Shown here piece after piece: positions 10,517 through 21,700 of a stretch of 64,000 nt of DNA. Location of the stretch: NCBI GenBank assembly GCA_019828595.1, contig JAHQRK010000004.1, forward strand, positions 496,001 through 560,000, given 5' to 3'. Numbering within the stretch: the first letter of the stretch is position 1; each line of letters starts with the position of its first letter. Below the pieces are notes generated by a model. The model saw only the letters and a program-made list of their open reading frames with translations. It did not search any database and was not told where the DNA came from. The DNA is from Aphanomyces cochlioides (taxonomy: Eukaryota; Oomycota; Saprolegniomycetes; Saprolegniales; Verrucalvaceae). A program made the translations under genes and the position numbers.

Positions 10517-10910
10517 TCTCAAATACATTGACTTGAGCTCCACACGACAGTCGAGACGCTTCTTTCTTCGCCTTCCGATGCTCATTCAGGCGATGTCTGC
10601 GATAGACAAGGCGGCGGGTACCGTCTCTCTCTTCATGGCTTCACTGCAGCACTCCAGTTGAGAGCTCATGCTACATCTGCGGAGGTATCAAGCTAAGGTG
10701 AGTCAAGGAAACCACGCCGGTCGCTTCAAGACGGAAAACATCGAAGCTTTCCTGCAACCGTTGTTGTCCATGACGTGGCGCAATGAGATGCGAGAGAGGA
10801 AGACGTCGGGGAGGACGAGGTGCAGCCAATTGGCCTCTCAGCCGTTTCAACCGAAGTTGTACGAAAGGTCGTGGAAAGTGTCAGGCGATCACTTTCTAAC
10901 GGACACTCCC

Positions 10911-11976
10911 ATGAGCATTCCTGAAAGCTCTGCCCGCCGCGACCCGCCTCCTTTCCGTCCCATGGACCCTCCACCGCCATGGTGCCGACGCCCCTGCCGT
11001 GGATTCAAGATTGGCTTTGCTGTCTTGGTATTCGCTATCGTTGCCTTCTTCATTTGGCACTGCCCATGCCGCCAACATCGCTACTCCTCGGAGTACTATG
11101 ATGACTACGACTCGTACGACATTGACCACCATGAACACCACTACCCATCGCATCACCACTGCCATCCTCATCATCATCACCATGGTCACCACCCACATGA
11201 CCATCATGGTCACCATTGCCACCACCATCATGGTCACCATTGCCACCACCATCATGGCCATTATCACCACGGCCACCATCACCACCATGGTCACCATTGC
11301 CATCACCACCACGAACATGGCCATCATGGACACCACCACTGCCGCCATCATCGCCATCATGAAAGCCGCCAAGTCGTCACCAAAGTTGGCATCAATGGCC
11401 AGCCTGTGCACCTCGTCGAGCTCAATGTCGGTGGCACATACTTCACAACGACGAATGAAACGTTGCTGTCCTGCGATGGCTCGGTATTCCACGCTCTCTT
11501 GTCTCGATCTGGTGAGTTTCAACTCCTCCTCCATGCCTCTCATTCTCCATGTAGACCTTCAAGCCGTTCACTTCATCGACTGGACTCCTCGTGCTTTCGA
11601 CCACGTCTTGAAAGGACTGCGCCTTCGAAACTTTGATTTCATCCACAACCGTCCTGAAGATGAGAAGACTGAAGTTGAATCCACGCTCCAGTACCTCAAG
11701 ATCGACTTGACGTCCTGTGGTCTAGCTGCTTCGGACGACGCTGTTCCTGGTGAACCCCTTGTGTGCCCCAAGCATAAGCCAACCGCACGACGCAGCGAAG
11801 AGTTTGAAGAGCTGGGAGATCTTGGTGATCCAGAGTCTGGTGTCTACTTCACCAAGGCCCCCATCTCTGACTCTGCCCGGGAGTATGCTGCTGCCCAGCG
11901 CGCCAAATCGAAGACTGCGAAGCGCGACAATCAGCGCAAAGGCCGCAAGCATAACCACCACTGGGAAGAACTCTAA
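10911..11976 (+). CDS. Single-pass membrane protein with His-rich region and KCTD-type BTB domain
   Basis: Two ex­ons (10911-11511, 11555-11976; 43-nt intron) give 340 residues. In order: Pro-rich N-terminus; a membrane span near residues 35-53 (IGFAVLVFAIVAFFIWHC); Tyr/Asp then about 90 residues made largely of His with Gly, Cys and Pro, likely metal-binding; a T1/KCTD-type BTB domain starting VELNVGGTYFTTT and continuing across the intron as DLQAVHFIDWTPRAFDHVLKGLR; then an acidic and finally a basic tail (RKGRKHNHHWEEL). In known families this BTB type tetramerises or pentamerises and recruits CUL3. A longer reading from ATG 10668 exists but its extra 81 residues look non-coding. Confidence 0.75.
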
Positions 11977-13303
11977 GGATCTTGTGCATTTGTGAGTGAA
12001 TAATGAAGTGTGTGCAAGTCCTTTTTCGTCCTTGTAATCCATGTTTCCACGACCTCTCAAAACCTCCCGCAGTCCTCTTCAGCGAGAGTTTAATGACACG
12101 TGAAGTACAGCGTGTCTTGAAATGGATGGTGCTTGGATGACGATCGTCCATGCATGCGCCAGGCTTTCATGGACTGTCCGAAGAAACCAACATCGTTGTG
12201 AAGGATCTGCATGTCTCGCTCGTGGGCTCCACGATTCCTGCCCATCGTCTCGTTCAATTCATCCTCTTGACTATCTTAATGAACCAAAGCAGCATTCCGT
12301 CCATTGTTCTCCAAGATCCCTTTGCTTCATGTTGACTTGTAGCCCCATTAATCGCCCGGTCCTTAGGTCGTCGCTGGACCGGGCGATTAATGGAGTTAGT
12401 TGACTTGCCATCACCTTGATTCTGGTCCAAATTCACACAGCGCAGTCATTACTCTCAAATTTAGTACTTATTAATATTATCAATTTTCACAAGTATTGAT
12501 ATTTAGTGGGTATATTTATTGTCGTTTGGGTCCAAAACTCGAAATTTGAGATGTTTTGACAATGTTTCAACTATTTGACGCATACACTATTTAAAGTTTA
12601 CGCAAACATTTTCTTATATTGACCTCGATCGTGACCATTAAATAGTGTAATTTCAAACGTTTTAAATGTTTTAAAACATGCTCGAAACATTCAACTTCTT
12701 TTCACTTCAAATTTGTATGCGTCAATTGTTGCGTCAATTTGCTTGCGTCAAATTTATTTCGCACGACTCCAGTTTTTTATTAAAACCACAATACAATTCA
12801 ATTCCAAATTTCATCATGTAAAAATACAGGTTATCAGATTATAAAAGTATTTTGCTTATGCAGGAAATTTCAGCTGTAAACTGGACGAACTTTGAAGGTC
12901 GAGCGCATTGTGAAGGTTGAAATACTATCGAATATAGCTTGTGGTACTCTCATAGGCCTTGAGCTTCTTACAACGCCACACGATGCGATCCCGTTCGATT
13001 TGGCAATAAACCTGTCATATTCTATCCGTCGGGGGGTTATTCCTGCTTGTACTTTCTACAAAAAACTTATGCGTTTTATCCTTTTCTACCACAGAAAATG
13101 TAAATAACGTCGGAAAGGACGTGGTTTTGGGTTGATTTGGAGTTGGATTTTTCTGGAATTTTCACAAAGGACCGAAATAATCAATTATGATTGGCTGACA
13201 TTTATTTAGAGAGTTTTTATTGGCTAAAATGCAAGTACTTGAACAGAAAGGGGTGGCCCGTCGAGCAGCATATTTCCGTTTTTGACCACAACTGGAAGAA
13301 GAT
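11977..13303. other. Intergenic region with hairpin and AT-rich DNA
   Basis: No gene is supported. A short frame at 12150-12335 (61 codons) has no recognised product. The region holds a perfect 18-bp inverted repeat (12345-12393) and, at about 12570-12730, loosely inverted AT-rich sequence (TTTGACGCATAC near 12576 and GTATGCGTCAA near 12715) that could be a decayed MITE. Two inverted CCAAT boxes (ATTGG at 13190 and 13219) lie 80-115 nt before the STI1 start and probably belong to its promoter. Confidence 0.5.
12345..12393. repeat. Perfect 18-bp inverted repeat with 13-nt loop
   Basis: Arms CCATTAATCGCCCGGTCC (12345-12362) and its exact complement (12376-12393) flank a 13-nt loop. The arms are GC-rich in the centre, so a stable hairpin is expected in either strand. 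No T-run follows. Confidence 0.9.
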
Positions 13304-15160
13304 ATGGCGAGCGAGGTAAGATCTTTCTCCATGAAGTCCATGGACGCGACTCTAATGCGTGTTGATTAGGCTGAGCAATGGAAAGCTAAGGGCAATGCAG
13401 CTCTGTCAGCCAAGAACAACGCAGAAGCTATTGAATGCTATACGAAGGCGATTGCACTAGATGGAAAGAACCACGTGTACTTTTCCAACCGCAGTGCCGC
13501 CTACTTGAGCGACAACCAAGCCGAATTGGCCTTGAAAGATGCCGACAGCTGTATCGCGATCAAGTCCGATTGGGGAAAAGGTTATGCCCGCAAGGGGGCT
13601 GCTTTGCACAGCTTGCAACGATATGAAGAGGCAATTTCGGCATACGAAGAAGGATTGGCAAAGGAACCAAACAACTCGGCCTGTGTCGGTGGTTTGGAAG
13701 AAGTGAAAAAAGCCTTGAACTCGTCGACGGCCAATCCCATGGCTGCGGCATTCGGCCCTGACATGTTTGCCAAGTTGGCAATGAATCCTCGCACACGCGA
13801 TTTCCTGCAAGACCCAGACTTTGTGCGCAAATTGCAAGACGTACAACAAAACCCCAACAAGTTGAACGAGTACATGAATGACCAACGCATGATGACTGTC
13901 TTTGCGGAACTTTTGGGCTTTGGCAACATGATGCGTACCAACGAACCTCAAGGCGATGCTTCGTCCACCCCTGCTGCTGATTTCACTCCTCGTGAATCTA
14001 CTCCTGTCCCAAAGAAGGAAACACCTCCTCCGGAGCCTGAAGTCGTTGAAGAAGACTTGACAGAAGAAGAATTGGCCATCCGTGCTAGCAAGTATGGTCA
14101 ATTGTGATTTTCATGAACTCAAATGTTCCTAGGAAAGCTGCCGAAGACGCTAAGACTCGCGGCAATGGTTTCTACAAGCAAAAGAAATTCCCAGAAGCGA
14201 TTGCATGCTATGAAGAAGCTCTGGAAAAGGATCCTACTAACATGTCGTACTTGTCCAACTTGGCTGCTGTCAATTTGGAAATGGGTGACTATGCCAAGTG
14301 CATTGAAAACTGCAAGTACGTCCCATTTCAAGCATTTCCTTGTATATTGACATGCTTCTGCTCGTAGAAAGGCTGTGGAAGTCGGACGAGAACACCGAGC
14401 GGAATACTCTCTCGTGGCTAAGGCATACGCCCGCATTGCCACTGCATACTTGAAACAAGGCGACACTGAAGCCAACTTGACTGCTGCTATTGATGCGTTC
14501 GAACATGCCCAAGTCGAACACCGTACGAAGGATGTCGAAAACAAACTCAAGGATGCACAGAAGCGACTGAAGAAGGCTAAGGAGTTGGCCTACATCAACC
14601 CCGAAAAGGCCCTTGAAGCCAAGAACCTTGGCAATGATGAGTTCAAGAACGGCAACTACCCCAAGGCTGTCGAATACTACTCTGAAGCTATCAAGCGAGA
14701 CCCAAACAACGCTGTCTACTACGCCAACCGTGCTGCCGCTTTGACCAAATTGACCTCATTCCCAGACGCCAAGGCTGATTGCGAGCGTGCCCTTGCCTTG
14801 GACCCTAACTACGTCAAGGCATACTCGCGACTAGGCGCAATTCAATTCTTCATGAAGGAATACCACAAGGCCATGGAAACCTACCAGAAGGGTTTGACCA
14901 TCGACCCACAGAGTCAAGAATGCAAGGAAGGTCTGCTTAGCGTCCAATCGAAGATCCAAATGGGCGAGGCGGATGCGGAACGAGCAGCACACGGCATGGC
15001 GGATCCTGAAATCCAAGCCATTTTGCGAGATCCAGTGATGCAAAACGTGCTGAACGATTTCCAGACCGATCCACGTGGTGCGCAACGCCACTTGCGTGAT
15101 CCTGGCGTCATGGCCAAGATTGAAAAGCTTATCGCGGCTGGCGTGCTCCAGACCAAGTAG
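13304..15160 (+). CDS. STI1: Hsp70-Hsp90 organising co-chaperone STI1/HOP
   Basis: Four exons (13304-13315, 13370-14091, 14133-14315, 14368-15160) give 569 residues, the usual STI1 size. Order of domains: TPR1 (AEQWKAKGNAALSAKNNAEA...), DP1 (MAAAFGPDMFAKLAMNPRTRDFL), a charged Pro/Glu linker, TPR2A (KTRGNGFYKQKKFPEAI...), TPR2B (EAKNLGNDEFKNGNYPKAVEYY) and DP2 at the C-terminus (DPEIQAILRDPVMQNVL). Carboxylate-clamp residues of the TPR type (KGN, NRSAAY, KGYARKGAA) are visible. It hands clients from Hsp70 to Hsp90 in the cytosol (family knowledge). All three introns (41-54 nt) close in phase; exon 1 codes only four residues. Upstream: two ATTGG boxes. No CCGGATA element was seen. Confidence 0.95.
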
Positions 15161-15752
15161 AATGCAGATTTTTAACCGATTTGGCAACATGGATACAAAG
15201 TCGAACCTCTTGCCGGTATCTTGACACCTCGCCCGTCTCTCCTGTCGGCACATTGTCACGACAGATGGCTCGCATTCACGCACTTGAAACACTCTCCAAC
15301 ACTCGAGAAACCATTCCTAGCACCACCGTCTAGCTCAGCAAAGACAGCGGGGAAAGCTATGTCCGTCCTTGGCCTTTCTCGCCACGTTCAAAGGTCGGGA
15401 CGGTGCGTGGTCGGCGCCTGGTTTATGGCGTATCCACAGAATTTAAAATATAATTTAAAAATAAATTTCGAATAACACACTGCAATATATGCGAAATGAC
15501 AACAAGATGGATTTTCTCTATTTATTTTAAATCGGATCGAACCGTGCTGGGAGCATCACGCCAGACTGTCTTGTATTAGGTAACACAATGGGACGATTGA
15601 ACCAATATTAAATGCCAGATATTATAAGATTATAAGATAAATTTGCAATGATTTCCGAGCAATCGTGTATCGATACACAAAAACTATAAGTTTACACAGG
15701 ATATCCCGCTTTTTGTGGGCCGAGTTTATGACATTTCCACACTTGGCTGCCG
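15161..15752. other. Intergenic region, 3' flank of STI1 then AT-rich promoter side
   Basis: An 84-codon frame at 15221-15475 has no protein-like features. The remainder is AT-rich. Nothing else is visible. Confidence 0.5.
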
Positions 15753-18635
15753 ATGAAGACCGCGAACTCGATCCCGGTCTTCGTCGCGGCGTTGGCCTTG
15801 ACATCTGTCTCTGCTCAGATCCCATTGCTTGATGTAGATCTATCGAACGACGCCCCAGCGACGACGTCTGCTTCACCACTCTTGCATGTGTCAGTTGGAT
15901 CGCTTAACAAAGCCTTGCCAATCACCTCTGCGCCAGTCGTCGAGTCGCCCGCACCCACAGCTTCCGACACGACGTCCGTGCCGACGACGACTGCAGCGTC
16001 GCCAAAGTCGACACCAACGACTACCACAGGTTCTACGCCTGGCACGACTGCCTCTCCGTCTGTCCCAAAGACTACGTCCAACAAACCCACAACGACCTCG
16101 TCGACGCCGTCTGGTACCTCGACGACCGCTGTTCCTTCCACGAGCGGCTCGCCATCCCCCACGACAATTTCTAGTACTTCGAGTGGTGCTGTGCAGTGTC
16201 CTTTTGTGTTTACCTCGGCGATCGTCACGACGCAGTTCAACTCGGTCTTGGATGAAATCTTGAGCAAAAACACGACTAGCAATGCGACGTCCGATGTGAT
16301 CGTAGGCCCCTCAGGTGGAAACAGCACGAATGGATCCAACACGACGCTTGCTCCCACCACAAGCTCGCCATCGAACTCGGTACGCTATCGTCTCCATTCT
16401 TGTCGTTGATTGTGCTTTTGCAGAATTCGACGTCGAATAACACAACTGCCGTGCCCGGCACCACGTCGTCGACTACAACCCGTAGTCCAGACGCAACGTC
16501 GCCAACCACCACGACCTCAGCTCCAGACACATCGCGCCAGCCAACCCCATCGCCGACGGCTTCTCTTCGAAAGACGCCAACTCCCTCCGAGACGAAGACT
16601 CCAGTTACCACATCTCCTGTGTCTACTCCAGCGACCACAAATGACAGTTCGAGCGAAGGCCGCCGTCGTCGTCGCTTGGCCGACAACTCGACAACATCTG
16701 ACGTTGTTGCATTTGCTTGCGATGCTTCCTTCTATGGCAAGTGGGTCACCAGTGGACTGAAATGCGGCGGTCAAGGTACAAAGCTGGTCTGACTGCATCT
16801 CTCACGCTCTTGTAGACTTGGACGTCGACACGGCAGTCCAGCATGCAGCCTGTGCTACGTACAATGGCAACGTTCCTCTGGCGGGCGTGACCGTCGCTTC
16901 GTGCCTCACGACGTGCTACTTTCCATCGTGCGTGAACGGGAAATGGGACTACTCGACGGACAAGACGAAGCCTGGCTTTGGCAGCGCGATCTACGCCAAC
17001 TTTGACTTCACGCAGTGGTTCTCGAGCTCCATCAATGCCCAGATCGAAAAGCGCACACAAAACATTGTCGACTTCAAGAACTTCTCCATGACGGTCTTCT
17101 CGACATGCACCAAGGCTTCGGACTGCTCCTGTCCAGTCTATCAACCTCCTGCCGACTCCAAGCAAGATCCCAAGGCAGACCTGAACGCGCGCATCCAAGA
17201 GGCGAAAGAACAAGCCGCGCGCGCAAACGACTATGCTCCTCAGAAGAACTGGGAGCCCACGACCGTCGTCGAGCATGCCGCCTCGTACACAGCCACATTG
17301 ACGCAATATGCCACCTACGTCGGTGTCGTCTCGTCCGCGTCCGCCGTCGCTGTCACGTCTGTGTCGTCTGCTGCCGCTGCTTCTTCGGCCGGAGCTGCGT
17401 CTGCCGCTGGTTCCGCCGCCAGCGTCGGTGTCGCCGCGGGTCTTTTGGACATGGCGAGCTTCGTCACGAGTTTGAGTCAACTGAACATCCCTCGCCTCCC
17501 CGCGACCATCTCGAACGTCGGCTCGTCCGTCTCCGTCTTCCAGTTCTCCTTCATCAAGTGGGAAGGCGCCAAGTACGTCGCCGCCGAGCCGTTGGTAGGT
17601 CGTTCCCTCGCTGAAATCGGCCAGAACAACTCGATGACCGGCATGGAACGGTACGCTGCCGTCATTGGCGTCAAGCCCAACATGCTCTTCTACGTCACTC
17701 TGGTCGGGCTCCTCACTGCCGCTGCCGCCGTCGGCCTTGTCCTGGCGCTCGTCTTGATCGTCGGCAAGTTTGTCTCGAAGGACTATCCAACGTACCAGGT
17801 CGAGATGACCGATCGTGCCGTCGGCGCCATGATGTTCCTCGCCGTCGTCGCGCAGTACGCGATCGGTGTCACGGGCACGTTTGAAATCACGCGCAACTTG
17901 GACAACCATCAAGGCTGGGGCGCGAGCGTCTTTGTTGCTTTTGCATCGCTGCTCATTCTGTCCGTCGGCACGATTGTCTACGGCTACGTGGTCGTCCGTC
18001 GCCACGAGCATGAGATCCGCGACATTGGCACGAAGGATCACTTTGAGAAGACGGTCCACCGCCGCTACGGCTGCCTCTACGACGAGTACAACTACCAGAA
18101 CCGCTTCTTCTTTGTCGGCAAGATGCTCCTCGCGCTGCTTGTCGGCATCACGACTGGCATGTCGAATCTCTCTGGGTTGGCGCAAGTGGTCATCATGATT
18201 GGTCTCCACGTCATCTTTGTGCTCTTGCTCGAAGTGCGTCAACCGCACATGGCGCGCTTTGTCCAAGCGACCACGACGCTCATCAACGTCATGAAGATTG
18301 CGTCGATGGTCATGACGGTCTTTTTGCTCTCGGCAGTGTTTGCGCTCCCGGATTCTGCGCGCACGATCGTTGGCTACGTCATCTTATCGCTCCAGGGCCT
18401 CGTCGTGCTCTTCCTCGTCGTCCGTCAAGTCTTTATCTTTTACCGCCAGTGGAAGATCAAGCAGTTGCCGGAAGAAGACCAAGAGCGCATCTCCGTGACG
18501 GAATTCTACGGCCAGAGCAACACAACCACGCAGGAGATCGACAAAGTCCACTCGTCGAGGAGCATGAACGTCGAACATGCCAATGCGCAACGCCTCCCGC
18601 CGCTCAACCACCCCAACAAGGAATATGCTTTCTAG
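15753..18635 (+). CDS. TRP-like multi-span membrane protein with mucin-like ectodomain
   Basis: Three exons (15753-16379, 16424-16775, 16816-18635) give 932 residues. A signal peptide (AALALTSVSA) is followed by about 290 Thr/Ser/Pro-rich residues with repeated NxT/NxS sites, a heavily O-glycosylated stalk. Then come Cys-bearing ectodomain (HAACATYNG, CLTTCYFPSCVNG, CTKASDCSCPVY), an Ala/Ser-rich membrane-active segment (residues about 500-560) and 8-9 membrane spans, ending in a soluble tail with EFYGQSN. Layout fits fungal and oomycete TRP-like (Pkd2/FLC, PF06011) proteins, which act in calcium or FAD handling and cell-wall sensing; the exact role here is inferred. An Arg-run RRRRR precedes the Cys domain and may be a cleavage site. 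Confidence 0.75.
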
Positions 18636-18680
18636 AACCCAACCCCTTCAACCCCTTAAACCCCCAAACCCCTAAACCCC
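18636..18680. repeat. Degenerate telomere-like CCCTAAA repeats
   Basis: Starting at the base after the TRP-like stop codon, 45 nt consist of imperfect units AACCCAACCCC-TTCAACCCC-TTAAACCCCC-AAACCCCTAAACCCC. The units match CCCTAAA, the complement of the plant/oomycete telomere unit TTTAGGG, with slips. Confidence 0.8.
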
Positions 18681-18717
18681 GATGGAACATGCAATCTTTT
18701 ATGTTATAATTAGAGAC

Positions 18718-21700
18718 TTAGCAGATGGACATCTTGCGCGCGAGGAGACTCTTCCCGGTGCTCCATCCGACGGTCGGCATCGCGTAGTACTCGCCGATGT
18801 GGCAGATCTCGAGCTTCTTGACTTTCTCCATGGCTTGGACCAAGAGGACGGCGCACTTGATGTTGTTGATGAGCGAAATGCCAAACTCAACGGACGCGCG
18901 GCGGATCAAATATCCGTCCGAGACTTCTTGCTGGGAGCCGCCGTCCGGGACGTTGATGACCATTTCGATCTTGTCGTTCTTGATGGCTTCGACGGCGCCG
19001 CCGACGGCGTCCTTGGCATCTTTCCTGCTTGGCTTGTAGAGCACGTCGCACTTGATGCCATGTTCCTTCAAGAAGGCGGCGGTGCCTGGCGTGCCAAACA
19101 AATGATAGCCCAACGTGTCGAGGATCTTGGCGCTCTCCAAAAACTCGCGCTTGATGTCGTCGTTGCCGATCGAGATCAAGATGGTCTTCTTCTCCTTGGG
19201 CATCTTGAAACCCGCGCTGAGCAACGCCTTGAGGAACGCTTCGTGCATGTCCGTGCCAAAGCAAGCGACTTCACCGGTCGACGCCATCTCAACACCGAGC
19301 GTTGGGTCGGCGCCATGCAAGCGCGTGAACGAGAACTGCGGCGCCTTGACGGCCACGTAGTCGATATCGATCAAGGCGATCGGGACGGGCTTGACGACCA
19401 GGCCGAGCATCGCGCGTGTCGCCAGCGCAATGAAATTCAAGTCGAACGTCTTGGAGATGAAGGGGAACGTGCGGGACGCGCGCAGGTTGCACTCGATGAC
19501 CTTGACTTCGTTGCCCTTGGCCATCAATTGAATGTTGAACGGGCCCGTGATGTTGAGCGAGCGCGCAATGGCCGACGCGATGCGCTTGACCTGCTTGATC
19601 GTCGCGACGTAGAGCTTTTGCGCGGGGAGGACGAGCGTGGCGTCGCCAGAGTGCACGCCGGCGTTCTCGACATGTTCCGAGATGGCGTAGTTGAGGATTT
19701 GTCCGTCCTTGGCGACGCCGTCAAACTCGACTTCCTTGGCGTTGAGGATAAACTTGGAAATGCAAATCGACTTGCTCCCCGCAACGTTGGGGCTGTTGAG
19801 ATAGTCGCGCAGTTCGGCTTCGCATGAGCTGACGACCATGCCAGCGCCAGAGAGGACGTAGCTAGGACGGACAAGGACGGGGTATTGCACTTCCTTGGCA
19901 AAGTCTTGGGCCGCTTTCGTCGTCGTGACTTCGGTCCACTTGGGCTGGTCGACGCCAATGTTGTCCAAGAGCGCGCTGAACTTGTTGCGGTCTTCGCATT
20001 TGTCAATCGATTCCGCGGACGTGCCGAGCAAGCGGACGCCCATCTTGTGGAGCGGCATGCTCAAGTTGTTGGGGATTTGGCCGCCGACCGAGACGATGAC
20101 ACCGTGGGCGTTTTCGCGGTCGTAGATGTCCAAGACGCGCTCGAAGCTGAGCTCTTCAAAGTACAAGCGGTCGCTCTCGTCGTAGTCCGTCGAGACGGTC
20201 TCAGGGTTGTAGTTGACCACGATCGCCTTGTAGTTCAATTCGCGGAGCGTGCGGACCGAGCTCACGGCGCACCAGTCGAATTCGACGGAGGATCCAATGC
20301 AGTAGGCGCCGCAACCGAGGACCATCACGCCTTGTTCGTCCATGGGAATGTCGTCTTCCATGGCCGAGTACGTCATGTACAAGTAATTGGTCTGGGCGGG
20401 GAATTCCGCGGCCAACGTGTCGATCTGCTTGACGAAGGGCACGATGCCGTACGACTTGCGGCGGTTGCGCACTTGCAGCTCCGTGCTTGAGACTTCGGTG
20501 GCGATCTGGCGATCGGAGAAACCATACGTCTTGAGCGTCTTAAAGTTGGAAGCGGTCAACTTGTCGAGCGATCCGAGCGACTTCATGCCCTTGCGCAAGC
20601 TCGAGATGTGGTGCAGCTTGGATAAGAACCACTTGTCAATCTTGGTCAATTTGTGCACTTCGTCGACGGTGTAGCCGGCATCGAGCGCCGCGATGACGTA
20701 GAAGAGGCGCTCGTCCGTCGGTTTCTTCAAATTGGCGTCGATTTCGCTCTTGTCCGTCGTGTGGTTGACAGGGCGCGCGTTCAAACCGTCCAAGTTGGGG
20801 TTCACCATGCGCACAGCCTTCTGGATGCACTCTTCAAAGTTGCGGCCCACGCTCATGACTTCGCCGACACTCAACATGGAGCTGCCCAAGTCGTTCGAGA
20901 CGCGAGAAAACTTCTTCAAGTCCCACCGGGGCATCTTGACGACGCAGTAGTCCAAACTCGGCTCAAAGCACGCGGTCGTCGTCTTGGTGATGCTGTTCTT
21001 GATGCTCACGAGGTCAATGCCAAGAGCGATCTTGGCGGCGACGTATGCCAACGGGTAGCCCGTCGCCTTGGAGGCCAAAGCGGAACTGCGCGACAGACGC
21101 GCGTTCACTTCGATGATGCAGTAGCGTTCCGAGTGCGGATCCAACGCGTATTGGATGTTGCATTCACCGACGATGCCCAAGTGGCGGACGACCTTTTGCG
21201 CCGTCGCGCGGAGCTTGAAGTACTCGGAATTGCTCAAAGTTTGCGACGGCGCGACGACAATCGAGTCGCCGGTGTGGATGCCCAACGGATCAAAGTTTTC
21301 CATGTTGCAGACCGTGATGCAGTTGTTCTTGGCATCGCGGACGACTTCGTACTCGACTTCCTTCCATCCGCGCAAGTCTTGGTCGATCAAAATCTGACGG
21401 TCAGCGGCCTTGGAGCCCGATCCATGGAGCGCCTTCTTGGCCAAGACGCGCAATTCGTCGTCGTTCTCAGCAAAGCCAGAGCCGAGACCACCGAGGGCAA
21501 AGGCGGCACGGACCAAGACGGGGTAGCCGATCTCGTTGGCGGCTTCCAACGCTTCTTCGACAGTCTTGGCGGGGCGGCTGAGAGCAATGGTCTCGCCGAT
21601 TTCGGCCAGCTTTTCACTGAAGCGTTCGCGATCTTCCGTGTCGATGACGACAGAGATGGGCGTGCCCATGACGCGGACGTTGTTGGCGGCCAGAGCGCCG

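Noticed and set aside
12150..12335. 61-codon frame after the BTB gene
   Set aside because: Looks partly protein-like but no extension by splicing was found and it runs into the hairpin.
15221..15475. 84-codon plus-strand frame after STI1
   Set aside because: Composition is not protein-like and it sits in the expected 3' untranslated region.
16746..18266. 506-codon minus-strand frame
   Set aside because: Antisense shadow of the TRP-like gene, same codon-bias cause.
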